Assembly: GCA_963768765.1 (NCBI GenBank)
Contig: CAVYJK010000014.1
Coordinates: 62,001-126,000 of the forward strand
Reading direction: 5' to 3'
DNA from: DASWLF01 sp963768765
GTDB taxonomy: Bacteria; Desulfobacterota; Desulfobaccia; Desulfobaccales; 0-14-0-80-60-11
DNA length: 64,000 nucleotides
Shown here: piece after piece, positions 54,174 to 63,172 of the stretch
Position numbering within the stretch: the first letter of the stretch is position 1
Layout of the letters: each line of letters opens with the position of its first letter
The notes under the pieces: model-generated
What the model saw: the letters and a program-made list of their open reading frames with translations, nothing else
What the model was told of the DNA's origin: nothing
Database searches by the model: none
Made by a program: the position numbers and the translations under genes

Positions 54174-55241
54174 ATGCTTACCCAACGGTTGGAAAACATC
54201 GAAAAACGTTACCAGGAACTGGAAGGCCTGCTGGGTGACCCCGAGGTCATCAAGGCCCAGGACCTGTACCTGAAATATCGCAAGGAGCACGCGGAGCTGA
54301 CTCCGTTGGTCCAGACCTTCCGGCGCTATCAGCACCTTCACAAGGAACTGGCGGACAGCCAGGGCCTGCTGAAAGAGGAATCGGACGAAGAGCTGAAAGC
54401 CCTGGCCCGGGACGAAATCCAGACCCTCAAGGAGCAGGCGGCTTCCCTGGAGGAAGAGCTGCGCTTCTTGCTCCTGCCCAAGGACCCCAACGACGAAAAG
54501 AACGTGCTCCTGGAGATCCGGGCCGGCACCGGCGGAGAGGAAGCGGGACTCTTTGCCGCGGACCTCTTCCGCATGTACATCCGCCTGGCGGAGCGGAAGG
54601 GCTGGAAGCTGGAGATCCTGAGCCACTCCACCACCGGCATCGGCGGCCTCAAGGAAATCATCGCCAGCATCTCGGGCAACCGGGTGTACAGCTTGCTGAA
54701 ATATGAAAGCGGGGTCCACCGGGTGCAAAGGGTGCCGTTGACGGAATCCCAGGGCCGCATCCACACCTCCGCGGTCACGGTGGCGGTGCTGCCCGAAGCT
54801 GAAGAACTCGACGTGCAGATCGGCCCCGAAGAACTGCGCATCGACGTCTTCCGGTCCTCGGGCCCCGGGGGCCAGAGCGTCAACACCACGGATTCCGCGG
54901 TGCGGATCACCCACCTCCCCACCGGGCTGGTGGTCTCCTGCCAGGATGAGAAATCCCAGCACAAGAACAAGGCCAAGGCCTTGAAGGTGCTGCGCTCCCG
55001 CCTGCTGGACCTGAAACAGCGGCAGCAACAGCAGCAGATCGCCCAGGAGCGCAAGAGCATGGTGGGCACCGGCGACCGCAGCGAGCGCATCCGCACCTAT
55101 AATTTTCCCCAATCCCGGGTGACGGACCATCGCATCGGCTTAACCCTGCACAAGCTGGACGCCATCTTGGACGGGGACCTGGAGGAACTCCTGCAAGCCC
55201 TCAGCTCCCACCAGCGCGCCGCCGCCCTGGCCCAGGCCTGA
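54174..55241 (+). CDS. prfA: Peptide chain release factor 1
   Basis: 355 residues, normal length. Catalytic GGQ in SSGPGGQSVNTTDSAVRI; stop-codon recognition tripeptide as PLT in HRVQRVPLTESQGRIHTSA (usually PAT or PVT); IRAGTGGEEAGLFAADLFRM and NFPQSRVTDHRIGLTLHKL complete the signature. Releases peptides at UAA and UAG. Followed by prmC, the enzyme expected to methylate its GGQ glutamine. Confidence 0.97.
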   Translation: MLTQRLENIEKRYQELEGLLGDPEVIKAQDLYLKYRKEHAELTPLVQTFRRYQHLHKELADSQGLLKEESDEELKALARDEIQTLKEQAASLEEELRFLLLPKDPNDEKNVLLEIRAGTGGEEAGLFAADLFRMYIRLAERKGWKLEILSHSTTGIGGLKEIIASISGNRVYSLLKYESGVHRVQRVPLTESQGRIHTSAVTVAVLPEAEELDVQIGPEELRIDVFRSSGPGGQSVNTTDSAVRITHLPTGLVVSCQDEKSQHKNKAKALKVLRSRLLDLKQRQQQQQIAQERKSMVGTGDRSERIRTYNFPQSRVTDHRIGLTLHKLDAILDGDLEELLQALSSHQRAAALAQA

Positions 55242-56382
55242 ATGAAGCCCGCCCTCCAAGAGACCTGGACCATCGTCGAAATCCTGCGGTGGACAACCGA
55301 TTACTTCCGGGGGAAAGGGGTGTCCGAGCCCCGAGCCTCCGCCGAGGTGCTGCTGGCCCACACCCTGGGCGTCAGCCGCCTGGACCTTTATCTCCGCTAT
55401 GACCAACCCCTCACCCCGGAGGAGCTGGCGCGCTTCAAGGCCCTGGTGGTGCGCCGCCGGGAAGGAGAGCCGGTGGCCTACCTCACGGGCCACAAAGAAT
55501 TCTGGTCCCTGGACTTCCGGGTTACCCCCGCGGTGCTGATCCCCCGGCCCGAAACCGAGGTGCTGGTGGCCGCCACCCTGGAGGCGGCGAAGGCGTTTGT
55601 AGGGAATGAGGCGGGGGAAGGGGGCCAGGGGCAGACGGCCACTGCCCGAATGGGCCTTCGGCCCATTTCCGAAGGGGCCATTAGCAAAAAGCTAATGACC
55701 CCAACCCCTTCCAGGGAAGACATTGTAGGGGCGGGTTTGAAACCCGCCCCTACCAGGGAAGCGGACTATTCACCGGAAGAATGGCAGGGAGCGAGAAAGC
55801 CGCCTATTATCTTGAAAGTCAACCGAAAACCGAAAATCGAAAACCGAGAACCGGCACACTCTGGGGCCTGAAGATTGGCGTGGGTTCCGGCGCGGTGGTG
55901 GTGGCCCTGGCCCGGGAGCTGCCCCGGATGCGCTGGGTGGCCCTGGATCTGGCCGCCCCGGCCCTGGACCTCGCCCGGGACAACGCCCGGCGCCACGGGG
56001 TGGCGGACCGCATTCACTTTCTCCGGGCCGACCTGCTGGCCTCTCTCCAGCCGGGGGGACGCTTTGCCCTGCTGGTGGCCAACCTGCCCTACGTGCCTCG
56101 GGCCCAGTGGGAGCGCTCCCCAGGGATATTAAGGATTTTGAACCGAAGGAGGCCCTTTTGGGCGGGGAAGACGGCCTGGACCTGCTCCGGCACCTGAGCT
56201 CGGCAGGCGCACCAATACTTGCAGGAGGGAGGTTGGCTGGCCCTGGAAGTGGGAGACGGCCAGGCCGGAAAGGTGATGGATTTACTTGAGGAAACCGGGG
56301 CCTATGAGATCGGTGGAGACGGTGGCGGATTATCAGGGGATGGCAGCGGGTGGTGCGGGCCCGACGGCGGGTTTCCTTCTAA
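55242..56382 (+). pseudogene. prmC: Release-factor glutamine methyltransferase PrmC, interrupted by repeats and frameshifts
   Basis: N-terminal helical domain and motif X are intact (VSEPRASAEVLLAHTLGVSR, RREGEPVAYLTGHKEFWSL, TPAVLIPRPETEVLVAA). Then about 250 bp of repeat sequence (family C and B palindromes, 55600-55860) separate it from the SAM-binding part, IGVGSGAVVVALARELP, whose usual leading Asp is replaced. The catalytic NPPY reads NLPY (VANLPYVPRAQWE). Single-base changes near 56116, 56200, 56312 and 56343 must be undone to read RDIKDFEPKEALLGGEDGLD and QEGGWLALEVGDGQAGKVMD to a stop at 56380-56382. The frameshifts alone could be error; the insertion and NLPY suggest real damage. 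Confidence 0.8.
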
Positions 56383-56612
56383 AAGGTTGATTCATTCTTG
56401 AGAATTATGCTCATGTCATCCAGGGCTTTCTTCTTGGTGTACGGGTATCTCGGTTTGTCGTCGTAACTGTCCCAGGACTCGCCGCCGTCAACCTTCACGC
56501 GGTCCACCCGGCCATCGTCCTGTTTCGATTCCATCAGCACACCGGAGCAGCCGGCCAACACCAGCGCCGCCAGCGCCAATCCCAGCCACCACATTCTGAG
56601 CCGACCCGCCAT
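56379..56612 (-). CDS. Small lipoprotein, paralogue of the next gene
   Basis: 77 residues. Signal peptide with lipobox LVLAGC (Cys near residue 22), then a short hydrophilic domain rich in Asp and Lys ending ILKNESTF. The downstream neighbour ends LKKESTF and shares the DDG...RV pattern, so they are tandem duplicates. Outer- or inner-membrane lipoprotein of unknown role. Its end overlaps the prmC stop by a few bases on the other strand. Confidence 0.6.
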   Translation of the reverse strand: MAGRLRMWWLGLALAALVLAGCSGVLMESKQDDGRVDRVKVDGGESWDSYDDKPRYPYTKKKALDDMSIILKNESTF

Positions 56613-56675
56613 GCCTTTTTCTCGCCCGCACGTAATAACTGCTAACGATTTGTGAAGTAAGATGACATGGTTGCC

Positions 56676-56888
56676 TTAAAAAGTCGATTCTTTTTTTAAC
56701 ATGATGCAAGAATCGTCTTGCTTGGTAGGGTTACGGTCCCAGGTACTCCATTTTGACCCGGTGCCGAGGCGGACCCTTTCCGTCGTGCCGTCGTCGCTGG
56801 AATGCTCCGAGATAATCCCGGCGCAGCCGCTTGACAATAATGCGGCCAACACCATCACCCCCAGCCACCTCATCTTAATCCGGCGCAT
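56676..56888 (-). CDS. Small lipoprotein
   Basis: 70 residues from the ATG at 56888 (GGGAGG 5 bases before). Lipobox LLSSGC, then GIISEHSSDDGTTERVRLGT and a C-terminal CIMLKKESTF. Second member of the pair with 56379. Function unknown. Confidence 0.6.
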   Translation of the reverse strand: MRRIKMRWLGVMVLAALLSSGCAGIISEHSSDDGTTERVRLGTGSKWSTWDRNPTKQDDSCIMLKKESTF

Positions 56889-56964
56889 GTCGGCCTCCCA
56901 GTCCCCCATTATTAAATCATTGGGACTGAAATTGCAAGTGCTTATGTGAACGCCGGGCCCTGCC

Positions 56965-58230
56965 TTATAAATCTTCCGGGCCGCTGATGCGGCCGGTGAC
57001 GGCGGACGCGGCGGCTACCGCCGGGTTGGCCAGATAGACTTTGGATTGGGTGTGGCCCATGCGCCCCACGAAATTGCGGTTGGTCGTGGCGATGGCTGTT
57101 TCCCCCGGACCCAGGATGCCCATGTGCCCGCCCAGGCAGGGGCCGCAGGTGGGTGGGCCGATGACGGCCCCGGCCTCCAGGAAGATGGCCGTCAGGCCCT
57201 CGTCCATGGCCTGTCGATAAATCAGCGGCGTGGCGGGAATGACGATGAGGCGCACTCCTTTCGCCACCCGGCGGCCCTGGAGCACCCGGGCCGCCAGGCG
57301 CAGGTCCTCCAGCCGGCCGTTGGTGCACGAGCCGATGACTGCCTGGTCGATGGGCACGTTGCCGATTTCCGAGATCGGCAGCACGTTTCCCGGGGACGGC
57401 GGATAGGCCACCTGGGGCTCCATACCGCTCACTTCGTAGGTCTTCTCGAAGAGATAGCGCCCCTCCGGGTCGCTGTCGTACAGGGTGTAGGGGCGCAGGG
57501 TGCGGCCCTGGACGTACTCCAGGGTAATGGCATCCGGGGCGAAGACGCCGTTTTTGGCGCCGGCTTCCACGGCCATGTTGGCCATGGAGAAACGGTCGGA
57601 CATGGGCAGGTGCCGGATGGCCTCGCCGGTGAACTCCATGGCCAGGTAGTTGGCCCCGTCCACCCCGAGGTCGCCGATGGTATAGAGGATCAGGTCCTTG
57701 CCCGTGACCCAGGGACCCAGTTTGCCGGTGTAGACCAAGCGGATGCTCTCCGGCACCTTGAGCCAGCATTCCCCGGTGATCATGGCCGCGGCCAGGTCGG
57801 TGGACCCCACCCCACTGGCGAAGGCCCCCAGGGCCCCGTAGGTGCAGGTGTGGCTGTCGGCGCCGACGATGAGGTCGCCGGGGCCCACAATGCCCTTTTC
57901 GGGCAGCAGGGCGTGTTCCACCCCCATCTCCCCGCCTTCGTAAAAGTGGGTGAGGTTTTGCTCCCGGGAAAACTGGCGCACGGTCTGACACTGGATGGCC
58001 GACGCGATATCCTTGTTGGGAGCAAAATGGTCGCAGACCAGCACCACCCGGTCCCGGTCGAAGACCTGTTTGGCGCCGGCTTCCCGGAAGGCCCGGATGG
58101 CCAGAGGCGCGGTGATGTCGTTCCCCAGGGCGATGTCCACCCTGGCCTGGATCAGTTCCCCGGGCTCCACGAAGTCCTTACCGGTGTGGGCCGCCAAGAT
58201 CTTCTGCGTAATGGTTTGAGGTTTAGCCAT
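56965..58230 (-). CDS. leuC: 3-isopropylmalate dehydratase large subunit LeuC
   Basis: 421 residues, the length of the archaeal/deltaproteobacterial type (HacA-like). Aconitase family: VLVCDHFAPNKDIASAIQCQ, IVGADSHTCTYGALGAFASG, iron-sulfur cysteines in AVIGSCTNGRLEDL and GPPTCGPCLGGHMG, and ATTNRNFVGRMGHTQSKVYL. Isomerises 2- to 3-isopropylmalate in leucine synthesis with LeuD. leuD is not in the window; it may lie elsewhere. Follows leuA by 39 bases. Confidence 0.95.
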   Translation of the reverse strand: MAKPQTITQKILAAHTGKDFVEPGELIQARVDIALGNDITAPLAIRAFREAGAKQVFDRDRVVLVCDHFAPNKDIASAIQCQTVRQFSREQNLTHFYEGGEMGVEHALLPEKGIVGPGDLIVGADSHTCTYGALGAFASGVGSTDLAAAMITGECWLKVPESIRLVYTGKLGPWVTGKDLILYTIGDLGVDGANYLAMEFTGEAIRHLPMSDRFSMANMAVEAGAKNGVFAPDAITLEYVQGRTLRPYTLYDSDPEGRYLFEKTYEVSGMEPQVAYPPSPGNVLPISEIGNVPIDQAVIGSCTNGRLEDLRLAARVLQGRRVAKGVRLIVIPATPLIYRQAMDEGLTAIFLEAGAVIGPPTCGPCLGGHMGILGPGETAIATTNRNFVGRMGHTQSKVYLANPAVAAASAVTGRISGPEDL

Positions 58231-58269
58231 TTTCTTCGGTTTTCGGTTTTTAGTATTTGGGCTGACCGC

Positions 58270-59820
58270 TTACAGCTTTTCCGGTTTGCTGCCTCGGGGC
58301 CCCAGCTCCTTCAGGAAGTGGAGGCGGTTCAGGCCGTTGATATAGGCCCGGGCGCTGGCGGTGACCATGTCGGGGTCCACCCCCTGGCCGGTGACGATGT
58401 GGCCGCCGTCCTCCAGGCGCACCGACACCTCTCCCAGGGCCTCGGTGCCGCCGGTGATGGCGGTCACCGCGAACTTCAAGAGACTGCACTTGGACTGGGC
58501 CACATGGGTGATGGCCTTGTAGGTGGCGTCAATGGGACCGTCGCCGAAGGACGAGTAGCTGTGCAGCACCCCGCCCACCTCCATCTTGACGGTGGCGCTG
58601 GGCTTCACCATGGTGCCGGTGAGCACCACCAGGTCCATCAGCTTGAAATGCTCGGGCACCGACTTGTAGATGACTTCCGTCTCCACCAGGCTGGTCAGGT
58701 CTTCGTCGAACACGCTTTTCTTGCGGTCCGCCAGGTCCTTGAAGCGGGAAAAGACCCGGTTCAGTTCGTCGTCGGCCAGGTAATAGCCCATCTCCTGGAG
58801 CTTCTTTTTGAAGGCGTGGCGCCCGGAAAGCTTCCCCAGGGGGAGTGAGCTCTTTTTGATGCCCACCGTGGTGGGGGTCATGATCTCGAAGGTGCTGGCG
58901 TCTTTGAGCACCCCGTCCTGGTGGATCCCCGACTCGTGGGCAAAGGCGTTGGCCCCCACGATGGCCTTGTTGGGCTGCACCGGCACCCCCGAGAGCTTGC
59001 TGGTCAGGCGGCTGGTGGGATAGATGTACTGGGTGACGATGTCCGTGTAGTAATCGAACAGGTCTTTCCGGGTGGCCAGGGCCATGACCACCTCTTCCAT
59101 GGAGGCGTTGCCGGCCCGTTCGCCGATGCCGTTGATGGTCACCTCCACCTGGCGCACCCCGTTCATGATGGCGGCCAGGGTGTTGGCTACGGCCAGCCCC
59201 AGGTCGTTGTGGCAGTGGACGGAGAGCGCCGCCTGGTGGATGTTGGGGATATGCTCCATCAGGTACTTGATCTTGGCCCCGAACTCGTGGGGAATGGCGT
59301 AGCCCACGGTGTCCGGGAAGTTGAGCACCTTGGCCCCCGCCTCGATGCAGGCGGTGAATACCTGGACCACGTAATCCAGGTCGCTGCGGGAGGCGTCCAT
59401 GGCCGAGAACTCCACGTTGGCGGTGTAGCGGGCCGCGTGCTTCACCGCGGCCACCGCCATCTCCAGCACCTCTTCCCGGGACTTCTTCATCTGGTACTTG
59501 AGGTGAATGTCGGAGGTGGAGATGAAGGTGTGGATGCGGGGGTTGGTGGCCTCTTTGACGGCCTCCCAAGCCGCGTCGATGTCTTTGACAAAGGCCCGGG
59601 CCAGGGCCGCGATCTGGGGCCCCCGGATCTCCCGGGCCACGGCCCGCACTGCCTCGAAGTCCCCCCGGGAGGCGATGGGAAACCCGGCCTCGATGACGTC
59701 CACGTTGAGGAGTTCCAGGTGCCGGGCGATCTGCAGCTTTTCGTCCACGTTGAGATTGGCCCCGGGGGTCTGCTCCCCGTCCCGCAGGGTGGTATCGAAA
59801 ATATATATCTTCTCGGGCAT
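58270..59820 (-). CDS. leuA: 2-isopropylmalate synthase LeuA
   Basis: 516 residues from the ATG at 59820 (GGGGAG 9 bases before); an open extension to 59901 is not family-like. Catalytic FDTTLRDGEQTPGANLN, metal-binding SVHCHNDLGLAVANTLAAI, NGIGERAGNASMEEVVMAL and HESGIHQDGVLKDASTFEIM, then the C-terminal regulatory domain (KCSLLKFAVTAITGGTEALG) for leucine feedback. Condenses acetyl-CoA with 2-oxoisovalerate. Confidence 0.95.
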   Translation of the reverse strand: MPEKIYIFDTTLRDGEQTPGANLNVDEKLQIARHLELLNVDVIEAGFPIASRGDFEAVRAVAREIRGPQIAALARAFVKDIDAAWEAVKEATNPRIHTFISTSDIHLKYQMKKSREEVLEMAVAAVKHAARYTANVEFSAMDASRSDLDYVVQVFTACIEAGAKVLNFPDTVGYAIPHEFGAKIKYLMEHIPNIHQAALSVHCHNDLGLAVANTLAAIMNGVRQVEVTINGIGERAGNASMEEVVMALATRKDLFDYYTDIVTQYIYPTSRLTSKLSGVPVQPNKAIVGANAFAHESGIHQDGVLKDASTFEIMTPTTVGIKKSSLPLGKLSGRHAFKKKLQEMGYYLADDELNRVFSRFKDLADRKKSVFDEDLTSLVETEVIYKSVPEHFKLMDLVVLTGTMVKPSATVKMEVGGVLHSYSSFGDGPIDATYKAITHVAQSKCSLLKFAVTAITGGTEALGEVSVRLEDGGHIVTGQGVDPDMVTASARAYINGLNRLHFLKELGPRGSKPEKL

Positions 59821-60124
59821 AGTTAAATCTCCCCTCATGCCTGCCGTGGAAGGCAGCGGGCTCAGACCGCTGCCTCTATGGGTAAGATGTTTAAATATCA
59901 TATCTTTCGGGAAAATGAAACGGGCAATCTAGGCGCCTGCTCTTACAGAGCAGGCAACAGCAAGGGCAGGCGCAGGTTCTCGGCTAAGCGCGGAAAATTG
60001 GGATTCATTCTTGCAGCCATTTTACTTTTCCAAAGCATTATTGTTATTTATTATCAAACCTTTCCGGTGAAGTCAAGTGGCGACCGTTAGGTTTTGCCGT
60101 CATGGCGGCCGCCCCCGGGCTTCT
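59821..60124. other. Leader region of leuA with hairpins
   Basis: A perfect 9-bp hairpin (GCCTGCTCT, 59935-59943; AGAGCAGGC, 59947-59955) and a second stem near the gene (GGCAGCGG with CCGCTGCC, about 59853-59876) lie upstream of leuA on its strand. They could be attenuation structures, but no T-box or leader peptide rich in Leu was found. A 70-residue plus-strand frame at 59878 lacks a ribosome site and is not accepted. Confidence 0.35.
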
Positions 60125-60550
60125 TTAACGCTTAGAGTCCGCCGGGCGGCGGCAGTCCTGCTTTTCCAGATAGTCCTGAAGTCGGTCGCCCAGATCTTTT
60201 GCCACCAGCGCGTGGGCCGCGGGGGTCCAGTGGCCTTCCTGATAATACAACCGCTGCAGGCTCTCGCCCGAAGCAGCCAGCACCGGCGTCAGGGAAAACA
60301 TTGCTTCTCCCTGGGTGCTGACTAACTCCTTAAGAGCCTGTTCGTCTTTGGAAGTAACGTGTTTCTTTCTAAAACTCTGGACTTCCTCCCCATTGGGTAT
60401 GTAAACAATCAGCAGGGAACTGCCGGCCCTACGGACCGCCTCCTGAAGCTGCCTCAGGTACACGGCCGTGGCCCGGCGATTTTTCTCGTCGGAATAGAGG
60501 CAGTCAAGGGTGGCCTTCCCATCCCAAAGATTTTTAGGACCAGGTTCCAT
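60125..60550 (-). CDS. SGNH/AlgX-like hydrolase, C-terminal part only
   Basis: 141 residues. AVYLRQLQEAVRRAGSSLLI and VYIPNGEEVQSF fit the middle of an SGNH-like fold; YYQEGHWTPAAHALVAKDLG carries the terminal His block (GHWTPxGH). The usual N-terminal GDS block is missing, so this is a truncated gene or a minimal domain. The ATG follows the pssA stop by no bases (TGAATG), so it is translationally coupled to pssA. Activity doubtful. Confidence 0.55.
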   Translation of the reverse strand: MEPGPKNLWDGKATLDCLYSDEKNRRATAVYLRQLQEAVRRAGSSLLIVYIPNGEEVQSFRKKHVTSKDEQALKELVSTQGEAMFSLTPVLAASGESLQRLYYQEGHWTPAAHALVAKDLGDRLQDYLEKQDCRRPADSKR

Positions 60551-61342
60551 TCAGGGGCTACTGAGCTTCGGGCTGGGAGTTTCGTCTTCCCCCTTCTCCT
60601 CCAGCGCCGGCCGGCGGTAATACATGAAAGTGCTGACGGGCCCCGAGGCCACGTACACCACCATGGCCAGGAAACCCATGATATTGGGCGCGGCGGCGAT
60701 GACCACGAATATCAACACCAGACCCACCAGGGTATGAAAGGGATGGCGACGGAAGAGCTCCACCTTCTTGAAACTGGCATACTTGACGTTGCTCACCATC
60801 AGAAAGGAGAGCAGGTAAATCATGACCAGGATGTAGACATGTTTTTCCGGAGCCCACTCCCCGATTTCGTAATAGAAGGCAATGGAAGTGGCAATGAGCA
60901 TGGCGGCCGCGGGGATGGGCAGGCCGTTGAAGTAGCGGGGGTCCATGGACCCCTGCTGCACGTTGAAGCGGGCCAGCCGCAAGGCCCCGCACACCACGAA
61001 CAGAAAGGCGGCCACCCAGCCGAACTGCTGATACGGCTTCAGGGCCCAGAGATAGACCAGCAGGGCCGGGGCCACCCCGAAGGCCACCAGGTCAGCCAGG
61101 GAGTCGTATTGCGTCCCGAAGCCCGAAGTGCTCTTGGTGATGCGGGCGATCCTGCCGTCCAGGCCGTCCAGCACCAGAGAAATAAAAATGGCCCAGGCCG
61201 CGGTGTAGAAGCGTCCGTCAATGGCCGCTACAATGGCGTAAAACCCGGCGAACAGGCTGCCGGTGGTGATGAGGTTGGGAAGCAGGAAAACGCCTCTAAA
61301 TTTACGCCGGTCTCGCTTTTTGCGCCTTCTGCGGAAAGCCAT
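60551..61342 (-). CDS. pssA: CDP-diacylglycerol-serine O-phosphatidyltransferase
   Basis: 263 residues. Basic N-terminus (RRRRKKRDRRKFRGVF), then a membrane protein with the CDP-alcohol phosphotransferase motif DGRIARITKSTSGFGTQYDS followed by LAD (DG-x2-AR-x8-G-x3-D-x3-D). Makes phosphatidylserine, the substrate of Psd encoded just upstream; both lead to phosphatidylethanolamine. Inner membrane. Confidence 0.95.
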   Translation of the reverse strand: MAFRRRRKKRDRRKFRGVFLLPNLITTGSLFAGFYAIVAAIDGRFYTAAWAIFISLVLDGLDGRIARITKSTSGFGTQYDSLADLVAFGVAPALLVYLWALKPYQQFGWVAAFLFVVCGALRLARFNVQQGSMDPRYFNGLPIPAAAMLIATSIAFYYEIGEWAPEKHVYILVMIYLLSFLMVSNVKYASFKKVELFRRHPFHTLVGLVLIFVVIAAAPNIMGFLAMVVYVASGPVSTFMYYRRPALEEKGEDETPSPKLSSP

Positions 61343-61364
61343 GCCAACCTCCTGCCATATCTTG

Positions 61365-61392
61365 CAGGGGCGGGGTAACCCCGCCCCTACCT
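61365..61392. repeat. Family B palindrome between psd and pssA
   Basis: AGGGGCGGGGTAACCCCGCC continues into CCTACC. It is a short member of the GTAGGGGCGGG palindromes also at 46206 and 55727. Confidence 0.7.
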
Positions 61393-61394
61393 TT

Positions 61395-62051
61395 TCAAAC
61401 CCACTTGCCGATAATGCTGCTGCCGGCCTTGACCCGGTCGCCCACCTTGACCTGCAGGTCCACCGTGGGCGGCAGGTACAGGTCCACCCGGGAGCCGAAG
61501 CAGATCATCCCCAACTTCTCGCCCTTGGTCAGCCGGTCCCCGGTATTCACGTAGCCGATGATGCGGCGGGCCAGCAGCCCGGCGATCTGCACCACCAGGG
61601 CCCGGCGGCCCTCCTCGTCCTCCAGCAGCATGGCCTGCTGCTCATTTTGCGACCCCGCCTCCGCCCGAAACGCGGCCTGAAAGGCCCCGGGCCGGTGCAC
61701 CAGGCCGGCCACCCGGCCGGCAAGGGGGGCGCGGTTGACGTGCACGTCAAAGACGTTCATGAAAACCGCCACCCGCCGGGCCGGACCTTTTAAAAACCGG
61801 TCTTCCCGGACCTCCTCCACGCTCACCACTTTGCCGTCGGCCGGCGAAACGATGGCTTCCGGCTCCTGGGGGATGGCTCGGTCCGGATCCCGGAAAAAAT
61901 AGGCGAAAAAACCGCCTCCCAGGAGCCCCAGCACCGTGAGCCAGGGCCAGCCGCTGACCACCCCCAGCAACAACAGGACCACGCTGCCCAGGATGAAGGG
62001 GTAACCCGGCGCGGCGATGAGCCCCCCTCCCCTGCCGGAAACCTGACCCAT
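61395..62051 (-). CDS. psd: Phosphatidylserine decarboxylase, short (archaeal-type) form
   Basis: 218 residues. N-terminal hydrophobic hairpin (YPFILGSVVLLLLGVVSGWP), ASPADGKVVSVEEV, VFMNVFDVHVNRAPLAGRV, and the self-cleavage site MICFGSRVDLYLPP where Ser becomes the pyruvoyl group. Converts phosphatidylserine to phosphatidylethanolamine. It lies 15 bases after ilvC stops, so it belongs to the ilv transcript. Confidence 0.94.
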   Translation of the reverse strand: MGQVSGRGGGLIAAPGYPFILGSVVLLLLGVVSGWPWLTVLGLLGGGFFAYFFRDPDRAIPQEPEAIVSPADGKVVSVEEVREDRFLKGPARRVAVFMNVFDVHVNRAPLAGRVAGLVHRPGAFQAAFRAEAGSQNEQQAMLLEDEEGRRALVVQIAGLLARRIIGYVNTGDRLTKGEKLGMICFGSRVDLYLPPTVDLQVKVGDRVKAGSSIIGKWV

Positions 62052-62066
62052 AATTAACCGCCGCCC

Positions 62067-63056
62067 CTACTTTTTCAGCCAGCCCATCATGGCTCTAAGC
62101 TTCTTGCCCACTTCCTCGATGGGATGCTGCGCCTCCTGGCGCCTGAGGGCGTTGAATACCGGCCGTTTGGCCTGGTTCTCCAGGATCCATTCCCGGGCGA
62201 ACTCGCCGGACTGCACCTCGTAGAGGATCTGGCGCATCTCTTCCCGGGTCTCCTCGGTGATAATGCGTGTGCCCCGGGTGTAGTCGCCGAATTCCGCGGT
62301 GTCGCTCACCGAGTAGCGCATGTAGCTGATGCCGCCCTGGTAAAAGAGGTCCACGATGAGCTTCAGCTCGTGGAGGCACTCGAAGTAAGCGATCTCCGGG
62401 GCGTAGCCCGCCTCCACCAGGGTGTCGAAGCCGGCCTTGACCAGTTCGCTGACGCCGCCGCAGAGGACGCACTGTTCGCCGAACAGGTCCGTCTCCGTCT
62501 CTTCCCGGAAGCTGGTCTCCAGCACCCCGGCCCGGGTGGCCCCGATGCCCTTGGCATAGGCCAGGGCCGTTACCAGGGCCTGACCCGAGGGGTTCTGCTC
62601 CACCGCCACCAGGGAGGGGACGCCGGCCCCTTTCTCGTATTCACTGCGCACCAGGTGACCCGGCCCCTTGGGGGCCACCATGATGACGTCGATTTCGGGG
62701 CCCGGCACGATCTGGCCGAAGTGGATGTTGAAGCCGTGGGAAAAGAGCAGGGTCTTGCCCTTTATCATGTGGGGCTTCAGGTCCCGCTCGTAAAGCTGCG
62801 CCTGGACGTGGTCCTGGGTCAGGATCTGCACCACCTGGGCCTGGGCCGCGGCTTCGGAGGCCGACACCGGCTTGAAGCCGTACTTCACCGCCAGCTCATA
62901 GTTGGGAGTTCCCGGCATTTCGGAGACCACCACGTCCAGGCCGCTGTCCCTGAGGTTCAGGGCCTGGGCGTGGCCCTGGGAACCGAAGCCGATGATGGCC
63001 ACTTTTTTGCCCTTGAGCACTCCCAAATCCGCATCCGCATCGTAATACATCTTCAT
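62067..63056 (-). CDS. ilvC: Ketol-acid reductoisomerase (class I)
   Basis: 329 residues, class I length. Rossmann start VAIIGFGSQGHAQALNLRDS, VAPKGPGHLVRSEYEKGAGV, metal-binding LFGEQCVLCGGVSELVKAGF and FECLHELKLIVDLFYQGGIS. The NADPH-loop SGLDVVVSEMPG lacks some usual Arg/Ser residues, so NADH use is possible. Converts acetolactate or acetohydroxybutyrate in Val/Ile/Leu synthesis. Confidence 0.97.
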   Translation of the reverse strand: MKMYYDADADLGVLKGKKVAIIGFGSQGHAQALNLRDSGLDVVVSEMPGTPNYELAVKYGFKPVSASEAAAQAQVVQILTQDHVQAQLYERDLKPHMIKGKTLLFSHGFNIHFGQIVPGPEIDVIMVAPKGPGHLVRSEYEKGAGVPSLVAVEQNPSGQALVTALAYAKGIGATRAGVLETSFREETETDLFGEQCVLCGGVSELVKAGFDTLVEAGYAPEIAYFECLHELKLIVDLFYQGGISYMRYSVSDTAEFGDYTRGTRIITEETREEMRQILYEVQSGEFAREWILENQAKRPVFNALRRQEAQHPIEEVGKKLRAMMGWLKK

Positions 63057-63172
63057 CAGTCGATTTCCTTTCCTGAATTGAGCTATCAGCTTTCAGCTAT
63101 CAGCAGTAAGCAAAAACTAACGCCATATTTATTCTTAAAATCCAAAATCATGGTGGGCGGTGCCCACCCTAG

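Noticed and set aside
59878..60090. 70-residue plus-strand gene upstream of leuA
   Set aside because: No ribosome site, overlaps leader hairpins of leuA on the other strand, mixed composition.
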